Below, piece by piece: positions 17,799-28,285 of a stretch of DNA of 64,000 nt. A program made the translations under genes and the position numbers. This DNA comes from Kumtagia ephedrae (lineage in GTDB: Bacteria > Pseudomonadota > Alphaproteobacteria > Rhizobiales > Rhizobiaceae). Each line of letters opens with the position of its first letter. The stretch's first letter is position 1. The stretch spans positions 62,001 through 126,000 of the forward strand of contig NZ_PXYK01000015.1 in NCBI RefSeq assembly GCF_003012745.1, written 5' to 3'. The notes below the pieces were generated by a model. That model made no database searches, was not told the DNA's origin, and worked only from the letters and a program-made list of their open reading frames with translations.

Positions 17799-18095
17799 TC
17801 AGGCTTCTTCGCCGAACCTGGACGCGACCAGTTCTTCCAGCGCCGAGAGCGCCTGGCGCGCCTCGGGACCGCTGGCGGAGACGCGGATCGAGCAGCCGGG
17901 GCTGGCGGCCAGCATCATCAGCCCCATGATCGAGGTGCCGCCGACCCTCACCCCGTCCTTCTCGACCTCGATCGTCGCCTGGAAGCCGGCGGCGAGCTGC
18001 ACGAACTTGGCCGAGGCGCGGGCGTGCAGGCCGCGCTGGTTGATGATGACCATGTCGCGGCTGATGGTATCCTTCGACAGCAGGGGACCGGTCAT
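17799..18095 (-). CDS. HPr phosphocarrier of the regulatory PTS
   Basis: A 98-residue HPr-like protein. Phosphorylated His24 is in RGLHARAS, and Ser55 (GGTSIMGLMML) is in the position of regulatory Ser46, the target of HprK. It passes phosphate to the EIIA encoded just upstream. Its ATG overlaps the EIIA stop (ATGA), so the two are coupled. Alphaproteobacterial versions work in regulation rather than sugar uptake; no PTS permease is present here. Confidence 0.95.
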   Translation of the reverse strand: MTGPLLSKDTISRDMVIINQRGLHARASAKFVQLAAGFQATIEVEKDGVRVGGTSIMGLMMLAASPGCSIRVSASGPEARQALSALEELVASRFGEEA

Positions 18096-18493
18096 TTACC
18101 GCTCAGCACCTGGCTCGCGACGTTGATGTATTTGCGGCCGGCGCTCTGCGCCAGTTCCAGCGCCTTGGCCATGTCGTCGGCCTTGCGGGCGCTGGTCAGC
18201 TTGATCAGCATGGGCAGGTTGACGCCGGCGATCACCTCGACGCGGCCGGGCTCCATGACCGAGATCGCCAGGTTCGACGGCGTGCCGCCGAACATGTCCG
18301 TGAGCAGGATGACGCCGTTGCCCGTGTCGGTATGCGCCACCGCATCGACGATGTCGCGGCGGCGCTGCTCCATGTCGTCGTCGGCGCCGATCGAGATCGT
18401 CTCGAAGCTCTGCTGCGCCCCGACGACATGCTCGACGGCGTTGCGGAACTCTTCCGCCAACCGACCGTGCGTTACCAGCACGAGTCCGATCAT
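18092..18493 (-). CDS. PTS fructose/mannose-type EIIA (EIIA-Man family)
   Basis: A 133-residue cytoplasmic EIIA domain. His9 in LVLVTHG is the phosphorylation site, and DMFGGTPSN is the family signature loop. It lacks the IIB domain of E. coli ManX. In rhizobia this protein with HPr and HprK forms an incomplete PTS that regulates metabolism, which fits its operon with chvG-chvI. A 156-nt gap separates it from hprK upstream, so an internal promoter is possible; CTTGTC...GACAAG arms occur in that gap. Confidence 0.95.
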   Translation of the reverse strand: MIGLVLVTHGRLAEEFRNAVEHVVGAQQSFETISIGADDDMEQRRRDIVDAVAHTDTGNGVILLTDMFGGTPSNLAISVMEPGRVEVIAGVNLPMLIKLTSARKADDMAKALELAQSAGRKYINVASQVLSGK

Positions 18494-18649
18494 TCCGCCA
18501 TGGCTCCCGTCATCGCCCCTTCATACGCGTTCGGTAAAATGCCTACCGCCGGAGCGGAGCGCCATCTTGTCCAGCCACCCGCCGTTGACAAGCCCAAATC
18601 TTCGTTAGCGGCGGCCATTTTGCCGCATCCTGGCATCCATGACACAGGT

Positions 18650-19153
18650 TCAGCCGAACGGCGGCAGTGACAGCCGCGCGGCAATCGCGGCGAACGCGCC
18701 GGCTGCATTGCGGCGCTCGAGCGTCAGAACCGGGATGCGGCAGCCGCCGATTTCTTCGCTCTCTTCCTCACGGTAGCGCGGCGCCGCCGGCCCGTCGACC
18801 AGGCGGATCAACAGGTCGACGACGGCTGCGGCCTCGTGACCGATCGGCTGCGGCGTCGAGCCGCGAACCTCCACCAGGCCGGCGATCGCCGCGGGAGCGG
18901 TGCACACCAGCCGCCCGTTCCGACGGGCAAGCAGGAGCTGATCGTCGGCCACCAGGGTCGCGAAGCGCCCGGCGGCGCGTGCCGCGGCGATCACGGCGAG
19001 CGCCAGCGTGGTCTTGCCGGATCCGGATTCGCCGCGGATCAGGATTCCCCGGTCGCCGACGACGATCCCCGTTGCATGCAGGTTTGGAGGATACCCTGGT
19101 TCGGCTTTGGCCATGACGATGGAAGGACGCACCGTTCCTGCCGCGGCGCTCAC
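18650..19153 (-). CDS. hprK: HPr kinase/phosphorylase, short alphaproteobacterial form
   Basis: A 167-residue kinase that phosphorylates HPr on Ser and can reverse it. Walker A is GESGSGKT at about residues 41-48; the HprK signature region VEVRGSTPQPIGHEAAAV follows. The N-terminal domain of Firmicutes HprK is missing, as is normal for alphaproteobacteria. It starts with GTG at 19153, overlapping the chvG stop by 4 nt (GTGA), so it is coupled to the sensor kinase. Confidence 0.93.
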   Translation of the reverse strand: MSAAAGTVRPSIVMAKAEPGYPPNLHATGIVVGDRGILIRGESGSGKTTLALAVIAAARAAGRFATLVADDQLLLARRNGRLVCTAPAAIAGLVEVRGSTPQPIGHEAAAVVDLLIRLVDGPAAPRYREEESEEIGGCRIPVLTLERRNAAGAFAAIAARLSLPPFG

Positions 19154-20931
19154 TCGTCGGCCGGCAGTGTCATGACGAAGCGGGCGCCCTTCACCTCGCC
19201 GGGTTTCGTGCCGGAGATGTTCTCGGCGGTCAGGCGTCCGCCATGTGCCTCTGCGATCTGGCGGCTGATGGACAGGCCGAGGCCGGAATTCTGGCCGAAC
19301 GCCTCGCTTGACGGCCGGTCGGTGTAGAAGCGCTCGAAGATGCGGTCGATGGCGTCGGGGCGAATGCCCGGCCCGTTGTCGTCGACGGTGACGACGTTGA
19401 ACTGGCCGGCCCGCGACAGGCTTACCGTGATATGCCCATGGTCCTCCGGCACGAAGGAGCGCGCGTTCTCCACCAGATTGGTGATGACCTGGCCGATCCG
19501 CAGGTCGTGGCCCGTGACGAAATAACCCCTGGCGGGCGGCAGCTTGGCCGCCTTGAACTCGATGGTCGCCTTGCGCTTGTGGCGGCCGGTCTCCTGCGCG
19601 GCGGAGACCAGATCGGAGACCAGCTTGCGCAGGTCGACCCGGGTGGCGTCCTCGCGCGCCAGTTCGGCGTCGAGCCGCGAGGCGTCCGAAATGTCCGAGA
19701 TCAGCCGGTCGAGCCGGCGCACGTCGTGCTGGATGATCTCCATCAGCCGCTCGCGCGAAGCCTCGTTCTTGGCGATCGGCAGGGTCTCGACGGCACTGCG
19801 CAGCGAGGTCAGCGGATTCTTCAGCTCATGCGACACGTCGGCGGCGAAACTCTCGATCGCCTCGATACGCGCATAGAGCGCGTTGGTCATGCCGCGCACG
19901 GCGATGGAGAGATTGCCGATCTCGTCCTGTCGGTCCGAGAAATCCGGAATCTCCTCGCGGCTCTTGACCCCGCGCCGCACCCGCACCGCCGCCGCCGAGA
20001 GCCGGCGCAGCGGATTGGCGATGGTGGAAGCGAGCAGCATCGACAGGATCGCCATGACCAGCGCCGCGACGCCAAACACCCGCAGGATGGCGTTACGCTC
20101 CGCCGACACGATCTTGTCGATGTCGCCGCCTTCGGTGGACAGCATCAGCACGCCCAGCACCGCGCGAAAACGCTGGATCGGCACGGCGACGGAGACGATC
20201 TCCTCGCCCTTCTCGCTGACGCGCACCACTGTGGACGGACTGCCGGTGAGCGCGTTCATGACTTCCGGAAAGGCCGCGCCATTGCCGCCGGGCTGCTCGC
20301 GGTAGATCGGCAGGTCGGTGTTGCGGAACAGGTTGAAGACGAATTTCTCCGCCTTCTCGAGAATGCTCGGCTCTTCCTCGTCGACCGGCGGCAGGTCGTA
20401 GCGCAGGATCTGGCCGCGCGAGTAGAGATGGCGCGAATCGAGCAGCAGATTGGCGTCGCGATCGTAGATGCGGGCGCGCGTGCGGGTAGGCGAGATCAGC
20501 CGCTTGAGCAGCGGCGCGACGCGCTCGGGATTGATGGGGAAATCCAGATTGTCGAGCTGGTCGGTGCCCGGGCCGAGGCTCTCGCCGGCCTGCAGCTCCA
20601 GAAGCTTCTCCGGATCGATGCTGATGGAATCGGTTTCGACGGTCGCCGAGGCGGAGATGGCGCCTGCGATGATCTCGCCCTGCGTCATCAGGCTCTCGAC
20701 GCGGGCGTCGATCAGGCCGTCGCGGAAGGTGTTCAGATAGAGGATGCCGGCGACCAGAACGGCAAGGCCGGCAAGGTTCAGGAACAGGATGCGGCGGGTG
20801 AGGCTCGAGAAGACGTGGTGGCCGAGAAATCGCCGCAGCGGCACCGTCAGCGCCGCAAGCACGGCCGCCAGCCAGCCCCGCGGCCGCCGGGCGGCGGCCA
20901 TCGGCTTGTTAAGCTGGAGGTCAATCGTCAT
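19150..20931 (-). CDS. chvG: envelope-stress sensor histidine kinase ChvG (ExoS)
   Basis: A 593-residue membrane sensor. One transmembrane helix near residues 45-70, a periplasmic domain of about 200 residues, a second helix near 280-305, HAMP, then the H-box with His368 (DVSHELKNPLTSL) and the ATP-binding N, G1 and G2 boxes (NLVENA, DDNGPGI, GLGLS). In rhizobia ChvG/ExoS with ChvI controls exopolysaccharide, acid response and envelope genes. It is 27 nt after chvI and overlaps hprK. Confidence 0.95.
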   Translation of the reverse strand: MTIDLQLNKPMAAARRPRGWLAAVLAALTVPLRRFLGHHVFSSLTRRILFLNLAGLAVLVAGILYLNTFRDGLIDARVESLMTQGEIIAGAISASATVETDSISIDPEKLLELQAGESLGPGTDQLDNLDFPINPERVAPLLKRLISPTRTRARIYDRDANLLLDSRHLYSRGQILRYDLPPVDEEEPSILEKAEKFVFNLFRNTDLPIYREQPGGNGAAFPEVMNALTGSPSTVVRVSEKGEEIVSVAVPIQRFRAVLGVLMLSTEGGDIDKIVSAERNAILRVFGVAALVMAILSMLLASTIANPLRRLSAAAVRVRRGVKSREEIPDFSDRQDEIGNLSIAVRGMTNALYARIEAIESFAADVSHELKNPLTSLRSAVETLPIAKNEASRERLMEIIQHDVRRLDRLISDISDASRLDAELAREDATRVDLRKLVSDLVSAAQETGRHKRKATIEFKAAKLPPARGYFVTGHDLRIGQVITNLVENARSFVPEDHGHITVSLSRAGQFNVVTVDDNGPGIRPDAIDRIFERFYTDRPSSEAFGQNSGLGLSISRQIAEAHGGRLTAENISGTKPGEVKGARFVMTLPADE

Positions 20932-20958
20932 TCAATCCCGGATCCCCGGCGGTTCGGC

Positions 20959-21660
20959 TCAGGCCTCCCTGAACCGGTAGCCCACGCCATACAAGGTCTC
21001 GATCATCTCGAAATCATCATCGACCGCCTTGAACTTCTTGCGAAGCCGCTTGATGTGGCTGTCGATGGTCCGATCGTCGACATAAACCTGCTCATCATAA
21101 GCCGAATCCATCAGCGCGTCACGGCTCTTGACCACGCCGGGGCGCTGCGCGAGCGAATGCAGGATCAGGAACTCGGTCACCGTCAGCGTGACCGGCTCGC
21201 CCTTCCAGGTGCAGGTGTGGCGCTCCTGGTCCATCACCAGCTGACCGCGCTCGAGCGATTTCGTCTGCTGGCTCGGCGCCTTGGCGGCCGCCTCGCGGGC
21301 GCTCGCCCGCCGCAGCACCGCGCGCACGCGCTCGACCAGCAGCCGCTGCGAGAACGGCTTGCGGATGAAATCGTCGGCACCCATCTTGAGGCCGAACAAT
21401 TCGTCGATCTCGTCGTCCTTGGAGGTGAGGAAGATCACCGGCAGGTCGGACTTCTGGCGCAGCCGGCGCAGCAGCTCCATGCCGTCCATGCGCGGCATCT
21501 TGATGTCGAGGATAGCCAGGTTCGGCGGCCGGGCGGCAAAGCCCTCGAGGGCCGAGGCCCCGTCGGTATAGGTCTCGACGCGATAGCCTTCCGATTCCAG
21601 GGCGATCGACACCGAGGTCAGGATGTTGCGGTCGTCGTCGACAAGCGCGATCGTTGCCAT
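20959..21660 (-). CDS. chvI: response regulator ChvI (OmpR family)
   Basis: A 234-residue regulator: receiver domain with acidic pocket VDDD and phospho-acceptor Asp52 ([12 protein letters not shown]), Lys in RKPFSQ, then an OmpR-type winged helix ([37 protein letters not shown]). An AGGGAG site 9 nt before the ATG at 21660 supports this start; a start 6 codons upstream is possible. First gene of the chvI-chvG-hprK-EIIA-HPr operon. Confidence 0.96.
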   Translation of the reverse strand: MATIALVDDDRNILTSVSIALESEGYRVETYTDGASALEGFAARPPNLAILDIKMPRMDGMELLRRLRQKSDLPVIFLTSKDDEIDELFGLKMGADDFIRKPFSQRLLVERVRAVLRRASAREAAAKAPSQQTKSLERGQLVMDQERHTCTWKGEPVTLTVTEFLILHSLAQRPGVVKSRDALMDSAYDEQVYVDDRTIDSHIKRLRKKFKAVDDDFEMIETLYGVGYRFREA

Positions 21661-21861
21661 TTCAAGCGGCTCCCTCATGATCGGGGGTCCCTTCCAATAT
21701 AAGGAAGAGGCTATTGGCGGACAAATTGAGTACAAAATGTGGCACGGCGTCCGTCCATGGCATGACACGGCCGGCGGCGCAACTTCGGCCGGCCGTCCTG
21801 CAAAGCTTGGCAGCAAATGCTTAATTTGTAACGTCCGACTGCTGCACAGCTCTGCCTTATA

Positions 21862-21900
21862 TAACCGATTTAAACGATTTCAAAATCTTTAAATCGATTA
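21862..21900. promoter_or_regulatory. nested dyads in the chvI-pckA intergenic region, LacI-like
   Basis: TAACCGATTTAAA (21862-21874) and TTTAAATCGATTA (21888-21900) are inverted arms with one mismatch; between them GATTT-CA-AAATC is a smaller hairpin. Each arm resembles an AT-rich palindrome around a central CG, the usual look of LacI-family sites. The 358-nt gap (21661-22018) also contains the promoters for chvI and pckA, which I cannot place exactly. A LacI-type regulator of pckA is known in rhizobia; assigning this site to it is inference. Confidence 0.5.
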
Positions 21901-22018
21901 ATAGTTTGATATTCTTCATCTTTTCTGGTTTCGACGGGCTTCGCTCAAGAAAAGTTGAGCGCATGGACTTCATTCCGGGCGTCACCCCGGGAGTGCCAAC
22001 CCACCAGGTCGAGGCAAG

Positions 22019-23629
<1,611 letters not shown>

Positions 23630-23790
23630 GAGCGGCCAACCTCTTTCTTTCTCCTTGAGGAAGAGAATTGCTGTCCGGCATCGGTCGTGTCCAGCGCCAC
23701 GGCCCGGCCGCTTGACACTCCGGCGTCCACAGCCGATCACCTGCCGCGAAAAATCCGGTGCGGTCGCCCGGAAGCGGAAGATGGTGGCGG

Positions 23791-24927
23791 ATGATCGACA
23801 CGGAAGCACTGGTGGTCGGTGGCGGCGCGGCCGGGCTGGCGGTGGCGCAGGCGCTGGCGAAGGCAGGCATCGGGGTGCGCCTGCTGGAGGCCGCGCCCCG
23901 GCTCGGCGAGTCCTGGCGGCGGCGCCACAAGCATCTCACGCTCAATTCGCACCGCGACCTGTCCGTGCTTCCCGGCGTGACCTATCCGGCCGGTACGCCG
24001 GCGTTTCCAAAACGCGAGGCGGTGATCGACCTGTTCGAGGCTTTCGCGCGGCTGCACGGCCTGTCGATCGACCATGACACCGCCGTCGAGCGCATCGATC
24101 GCGCCGGCGATCGCTGGGAGGCGAGGGCAGCGGGACGGACTTACCGGGCGCGACACGTCGTCATCGCCACCGGCCGCGACCGCGTTCCCTTCATCCCTGC
24201 ATGGCCCGGCCGCGAGACCTATACCGGCCGGTTGCTCCATTCGGCCGATTTCGGCGAGGCGGCGGATTATCGCGGCAAGAGCGTGCTGGTGAGCGGAGCG
24301 GGCAATTCCGGCTTCGACGTGCTCAACCATCTGATCCGCGCGGAGACCGGCAGGCTGTGGCTGTCGGCCCGCCACGCGCCGGCCGTGCTGCCGAAGCGGG
24401 TCGCCAACCTCGCCGTGCACAAGAACGCCACCTGGCTGGTCAAGCTGCCGGTCGGCGTCGCCGATCGCGTCATCGGCGCGACGCAGCGGCTGAGCTTCGG
24501 CGACCTTGGCAAGCTCGGCCTGCCGCCGGCGGCCGGTGGCGCGGCAAGCCGCATGAAGGCCGACAGCATCGCGATCGCCACCGACGACGGCGCGGTTGCG
24601 GCGATCAGGGCGGGCCGCGTCGCGGTCGTGCCGGTGATCGGCGGCTTCGAGGGAGGCCGCGTTCTGTTCGAGGACGGCAGCACGCTCAGCCCGGACGTGG
24701 TGATCGCCGCGACCGGCTACCGCACCGGGCTGGAAGGCATGGTCGGCCATCTCGGCGTGCTCGACCCGCGCGGCCGGCCGCGCTTCAACGGCGGCGAGAA
24801 CGACCCCGCCCTGCCCGGCCTGTGGTTCACCGGCATGCGCGCCGATCTGCGCGGCTGCTTCGCCAATGCGATCGACAAGGCGCAGGCGATTGCAAGGGGC
24901 ATCGCGCGGGATGGAAAGGGCGGCTGA
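23791..24927 (+). CDS. FAD/NAD(P)-dependent flavin monooxygenase (CzcO/FMO-like)
   Basis: A 378-residue flavoprotein with two nucleotide-binding loops: GGGAAGLAVAQ near residue 10 for FAD and SGAGNSGFDV near 170 for NADPH, plus the late ATGYRT motif typical of flavin-containing monooxygenases. The substrate is unknown. The start at 23791 directly precedes the first beta strand. It lies 161 nt after pckA on the same strand with no strong terminator between, but functional linkage to gluconeogenesis is not evident. Confidence 0.87.
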   Translation: MIDTEALVVGGGAAGLAVAQALAKAGIGVRLLEAAPRLGESWRRRHKHLTLNSHRDLSVLPGVTYPAGTPAFPKREAVIDLFEAFARLHGLSIDHDTAVERIDRAGDRWEARAAGRTYRARHVVIATGRDRVPFIPAWPGRETYTGRLLHSADFGEAADYRGKSVLVSGAGNSGFDVLNHLIRAETGRLWLSARHAPAVLPKRVANLAVHKNATWLVKLPVGVADRVIGATQRLSFGDLGKLGLPPAAGGAASRMKADSIAIATDDGAVAAIRAGRVAVVPVIGGFEGGRVLFEDGSTLSPDVVIAATGYRTGLEGMVGHLGVLDPRGRPRFNGGENDPALPGLWFTGMRADLRGCFANAIDKAQAIARGIARDGKGG

Positions 24928-24987
24928 GCGGACGCATGCAGCCCGCGCCGGTGCAAATGGACGCCGGAAATGCCGGCGCCGTGCCCG

Positions 24988-25611
24988 CTACTGCACCGCG
25001 CCGACCAGCGGCGCCGAGCCCTCGCGGATGGTCACCCAGCGGCCGGTATGGTTCGAGGCCTGGCGCTTGAGGAAGCGGTAGCCGGTCTGGCTCCAGTCCT
25101 TGACTTCGTTGGACAGGTTGTCGAGGACGAAGTCGCCCTTGTCTGTGCGCACGGTAAGCACCGCATGGCCCTCGCCGTCCGGCTTGCGCACCACGGTGAT
25201 GAGCAGGTTCGACAGCGACAGGCCGCCAGCCTGCAACTGGCGACGCTTCTCCAGCACATAGTCCTCGCAATCGCCGACGCCGTCGTCGGGATAGGCCCAG
25301 ACCTCGTCCTTGCCGTAGATGTCGAAATCGTTCATCGGCTTCACGGCGCCGTTCACGTCGGTGTTGATGCCGACCAGCAGGCTCCACAGCGCGCCGGACA
25401 TGCGCTCCGGACCAGCGTCTCGCACCCGGATCGAACATTCCGCCCGATTGATCTTGCAGAACTCATAGTGGCCGATCGGCTGCGAGGTCAGGCCGCCGGT
25501 CAGCATCGGACCGGATGCCGAAGCTGCGCCGGCGATAAGACTAGCCATCGCCGAAGCCAGCACTATCCCGGTAAGCTTCGCGGCGCGGCGCGCCCGCGGA
25601 GAGGATTGCAT
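24988..25611 (-). CDS. periplasmic transglutaminase-like cysteine peptidase (BTLCP family)
   Basis: A 207-residue exported protein. The signal peptide runs to about residue 33 (GAASASG). The catalytic triad fits the bacterial transglutaminase-like family: Cys115 in VGDCEDY, His149 in GEGHAVL, and Asp in FVLDN. Members are linked to LapD/LapG-like proteolysis or cell-wall processes, but the target here is unknown. A consensus CtrA box lies about 20 nt before its start codon, suggesting cell-cycle control. It converges with the monooxygenase gene. Confidence 0.87.
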   Translation of the reverse strand: MQSSPRARRAAKLTGIVLASAMASLIAGAASASGPMLTGGLTSQPIGHYEFCKINRAECSIRVRDAGPERMSGALWSLLVGINTDVNGAVKPMNDFDIYGKDEVWAYPDDGVGDCEDYVLEKRRQLQAGGLSLSNLLITVVRKPDGEGHAVLTVRTDKGDFVLDNLSNEVKDWSQTGYRFLKRQASNHTGRWVTIREGSAPLVGAVQ

Positions 25612-25630
25612 AGCCCACTCGCCCTTTGTC

Positions 25631-25646
25631 GTTAAGGAAACGTTAA
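25631..25646 (-). promoter_or_regulatory. consensus CtrA-binding box
   Basis: On the minus strand TTAA-CGTTTCC-TTAAC matches the full CtrA consensus TTAA-N7-TTAAC. It lies 20-35 nt before the ATG of the transglutaminase-like protease and arises from two 9-bp direct repeats (CGTTAAGGA) spaced 11 bp apart. The position suggests it overlaps the promoter. Confidence 0.65.
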
Positions 25647-25789
25647 GGACGATTTTTCCGCCGAGTCAATTCACGCCTGACTAGACTTTCGCGTGATGGT
25701 TACCGTGATCAGCGCGGCGCGATGAATCTGCAACAGCCCGTCCGGCGTCGCCCGGAGCCTGTGCGGGTGCATCGGGACTTCGGCCAAAA

Positions 25790-27067
25790 TCAGCCCTTGG
25801 CCGCGCGCACGAGCCGCAGTTTCGCCGGCGCGCGGTTCTCCTTGCCGTAGCTGGAGATGAAATCGACGATGCGCGGCACGATCTCGGAGCGGAAGCGCGA
25901 ACCGTTGAAGACGCCGTAATGGCCGACCGCCGGCTGCATGTAGTGGGCGCGCATGTCGTTGGGGATGTTGACGCAGAGGTCGTGCGCGGCCTGCGTCTGA
26001 CCGATGCCCGAGATGTCGTCATTCTCGCCCTCGACGGTCAGCAGCGCGACGTTGCGGATTGCCGACGGGTCGACCGGGGTACCGCGATGCGTCATCTCGC
26101 CCTTGGGCAAGGCATGGCGGACGAACACGGTCTCCACCGTCTGAAGGTAGAACTCGGCGGTCAGATCCATGACGGCGAGATATTCGTCGTAGAAGTCGCG
26201 ATGCTTCTCGGCGTTGTCGCCGTCGTTCTTGATCAGATGCATGAAGAACTGCTTGTGCGCCGTGATGTGGCGGTCGAGATTCATGCTCATGAAGCCGGAC
26301 AGCTGCAGGAAGGCCGGATAGACGTCGCGCATGAAGCCGGGCGCCGGCCACGGCACCTGCATGACGACGTTGTCGCGGAACCAGTCGATCCCCTTCTCCT
26401 CGGCCAGCAGGTTGACGGCGGTAGGGTTGCGCCGCGTGTCGATCGGGCCGCCCATGAGCGTCATGGTGGAGGGAGCGAAGCGGTCGCCGCGCGCTTCCAT
26501 CAGCGCTGCGGCGGCGAGCACCGGCACGGAGGGCTGGCACACGCCCATCACATGCACCTCGGGGCCGAGCGCATGCAGCATCTCGACGATATAGTCGATG
26601 TAGTCGTCGAGATCGAAGCGGCCCTCCGACACGGGCACCATGCGGGCGTCGGCCCAGTCGGTGATGTAAACGTCGGCGTGCGGCAGCATCGCTTCCACCG
26701 TGCCGCGCAAAAGCGTCGCGTAGTGGCCGGACATCGGAGCCACGATCAGCAGCTTCGGATCGGCCTTGCGCCGCGCCGGCAGGTCGCGCACGAAATGGAT
26801 GAGATTGCAGAAGGGCCGCGACCATACGACCTTCTCGACCACCCCGACTTCCTTCCAGTCGACCACCGTTCGATCGAGCCCGAAGGACGGTTTTCCGTAG
26901 CGCCGGGTCGTGCGCTCGAACAGCTCCGCGGCGGCGGCGACCGAACGGCCTACCGCGGTGTGCGACAGCGGATTGATCGGATTGGAGTAGAACAGCCTTA
27001 CCGCATCCGCGAAGGCGCGGTACGGCTGCATGGCCGCATGGTTCAGTTCATAGAGCTGGTAGAACAT
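25790..27067 (-). CDS. phaZ: intracellular polyhydroxyalkanoate depolymerase
   Basis: A 425-residue alpha/beta hydrolase that mobilises stored PHB granules. The lipase-box position reads GVCQPS with Cys177 as nucleophile, typical of the intracellular family, and the catalytic His is in AVGHYGVF. The N-terminus MFYQLYELNHAAMQPYRAF is characteristic. It starts with ATG at 27067 and stands alone; the nearest same-strand gene upstream is DUF1330, 158 nt away. Confidence 0.95.
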   Translation of the reverse strand: MFYQLYELNHAAMQPYRAFADAVRLFYSNPINPLSHTAVGRSVAAAAELFERTTRRYGKPSFGLDRTVVDWKEVGVVEKVVWSRPFCNLIHFVRDLPARRKADPKLLIVAPMSGHYATLLRGTVEAMLPHADVYITDWADARMVPVSEGRFDLDDYIDYIVEMLHALGPEVHVMGVCQPSVPVLAAAALMEARGDRFAPSTMTLMGGPIDTRRNPTAVNLLAEEKGIDWFRDNVVMQVPWPAPGFMRDVYPAFLQLSGFMSMNLDRHITAHKQFFMHLIKNDGDNAEKHRDFYDEYLAVMDLTAEFYLQTVETVFVRHALPKGEMTHRGTPVDPSAIRNVALLTVEGENDDISGIGQTQAAHDLCVNIPNDMRAHYMQPAVGHYGVFNGSRFRSEIVPRIVDFISSYGKENRAPAKLRLVRAAKG

Positions 27068-27141
27068 CGAAAACTCCGCCGGTCCCGCGCTACGGCGCGG
27101 AAAAACCGCGTCCTATCGTTAGGCAGCGAAGTTAACGAACA

Positions 27142-27157
27142 ATTGCTGCGACGCAAT
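27142..27157. promoter_or_regulatory. dyad ATTGC-N6-GCAAT upstream of phaZ, PhaR-like
   Basis: The core TGC-GAC-GCA has the TGC-N3-GCA shape described for PhaR-type regulators of PHB genes, inside ATTGC...GCAAT arms, 75-90 nt before the phaZ start. The motif is short and could be chance. Confidence 0.3.
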
Positions 27158-27225
27158 ACGATATACGTCCGGCGGTGGCCTCATCCTTTAGTCCAATGAA
27201 GGCGGGCGATGCGCCAGGCCGGACG

Positions 27226-27513
27226 TCAGACCCCGTCGACCAGCACGATCTCGGCCTCGGCGTATTTCTGGCGGATCGCCTTGGCGGCCTGGTATTCGGG
27301 CGAGTGGTAGCAGTCGTGCGCGGCCTGTAGCGAGGCGAATTCGATGACCACGTTGCGCGCCCGGCCCGGCCCTTCCGCGAACTCATAGGCGCCGCCGCGC
27401 ACCAGCATCGTCGCGCCGTACTTGTCGAAGGCAGGCTTCGCCGCCGCGACATAGTCTTTGTAGCCCTCGGGGTCGCGCACGTCGACGCGGGCGATCCAGT
27501 ATCCCTTCGGCAT
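27226..27513 (-). CDS. DUF1330 family protein
   Basis: A 95-residue ferredoxin-like fold protein (MPKGYWIARVDVRDPEGYKD) matching DUF1330, with the conserved YKDYVAAAKPAFDKYGA helix and the late VIEFASLQAAHDCYHSPEYQ motif. Function not established. GGGAGA precedes the ATG at good spacing. It lies 20 nt after pyrF on the same strand, so it is probably co-transcribed. Confidence 0.88.
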   Translation of the reverse strand: MPKGYWIARVDVRDPEGYKDYVAAAKPAFDKYGATMLVRGGAYEFAEGPGRARNVVIEFASLQAAHDCYHSPEYQAAKAIRQKYAEAEIVLVDGV

Positions 27514-27533
27514 TTTTTTCTCCCGTGTGAAAC

Positions 27534-28232
27534 TCAGGCCGCGGCCATCTCGGCCAGGATTGCCTGCGCGGCCGCCCGCCTGTCAACGGCGGCGACGACC
27601 GGCCTGGCCACCACCAGGTGGCTTGAGCCGGCCCGGATGGCATCCGCCGGGGTGACGACGCGTTTCTGGTCGCCATGCTCGGTGCCGGCCGGCCGGATGC
27701 CGGGCGTGACCACGGCGAGTTCGGGGCCGACGACCTTGCGCACCGCCGCCGCCTCGCCGGCCGAGCAGACGATGCCGCCCATGCCGGTGGCGAGCGCCTG
27801 CTCGGCGCGGCGCAGCACTAGCGTGTGCGGATCGTATTCATAGCCGGCCTCGATCAGGTCGCTCTCGTCCATCGAGGTAAGCACGGTGACGGCGAGCAGG
27901 CAGAGCGGCGTGCCGCGCGCCGCTTCTACGGCGGCCCGCATCGCTTTCGGATAGGCGTGCAGCGTCAGCATCGTTACGCCCATTTTGGCGATGTTCTCGA
28001 CGCCTTTCGCCACCGTGTTGTCGATGTCGAGCAGCTTCATGTCGAGGAAGACCTGCTTGCCCTCGGCGACGAGCTCGCGGGCGAAATCGAGCCCGCCGGC
28101 GAAGGCAAGTTGGTAGCCGATCTTGTAGAAGGAGACGACGCCGTCGAGCTCGCGCACAACGGCTTGGGCGATTCGCAGGTCCGGTACGTCCAGGCCGACA
28201 ATGAGCCGGCTGGCGAGATTGGTCTCTGTCAT
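27534..28232 (-). CDS. pyrF: orotidine 5'-phosphate decarboxylase
   Basis: A 232-residue TIM-barrel enzyme for the last step of UMP synthesis. The active-site motif is [13 protein letters not shown] (Lys and paired Asp), and the phosphate-binding end is [12 protein letters not shown] site 7 nt before the ATG at 28232 favours it over an ATG two codons earlier. Followed closely by DUF1330 and preceded by an FMN reductase gene. Confidence 0.95.
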   Translation of the reverse strand: MTETNLASRLIVGLDVPDLRIAQAVVRELDGVVSFYKIGYQLAFAGGLDFARELVAEGKQVFLDMKLLDIDNTVAKGVENIAKMGVTMLTLHAYPKAMRAAVEAARGTPLCLLAVTVLTSMDESDLIEAGYEYDPHTLVLRRAEQALATGMGGIVCSAGEAAAVRKVVGPELAVVTPGIRPAGTEHGDQKRVVTPADAIRAGSSHLVVARPVVAAVDRRAAAQAILAEMAAA

Positions 28233-28285
28233 GCGCATCTCCGTCGAATCGGCGCCGTCCGCCGCGTCGAGTCGAGCGGCCATTA

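Noticed and set aside
18566-18592. CTTGTC...GACAAG arms upstream of the EIIA gene
   Set aside because: Could be a -35 box or chance; spacing and -10 match are too weak to list as a promoter.
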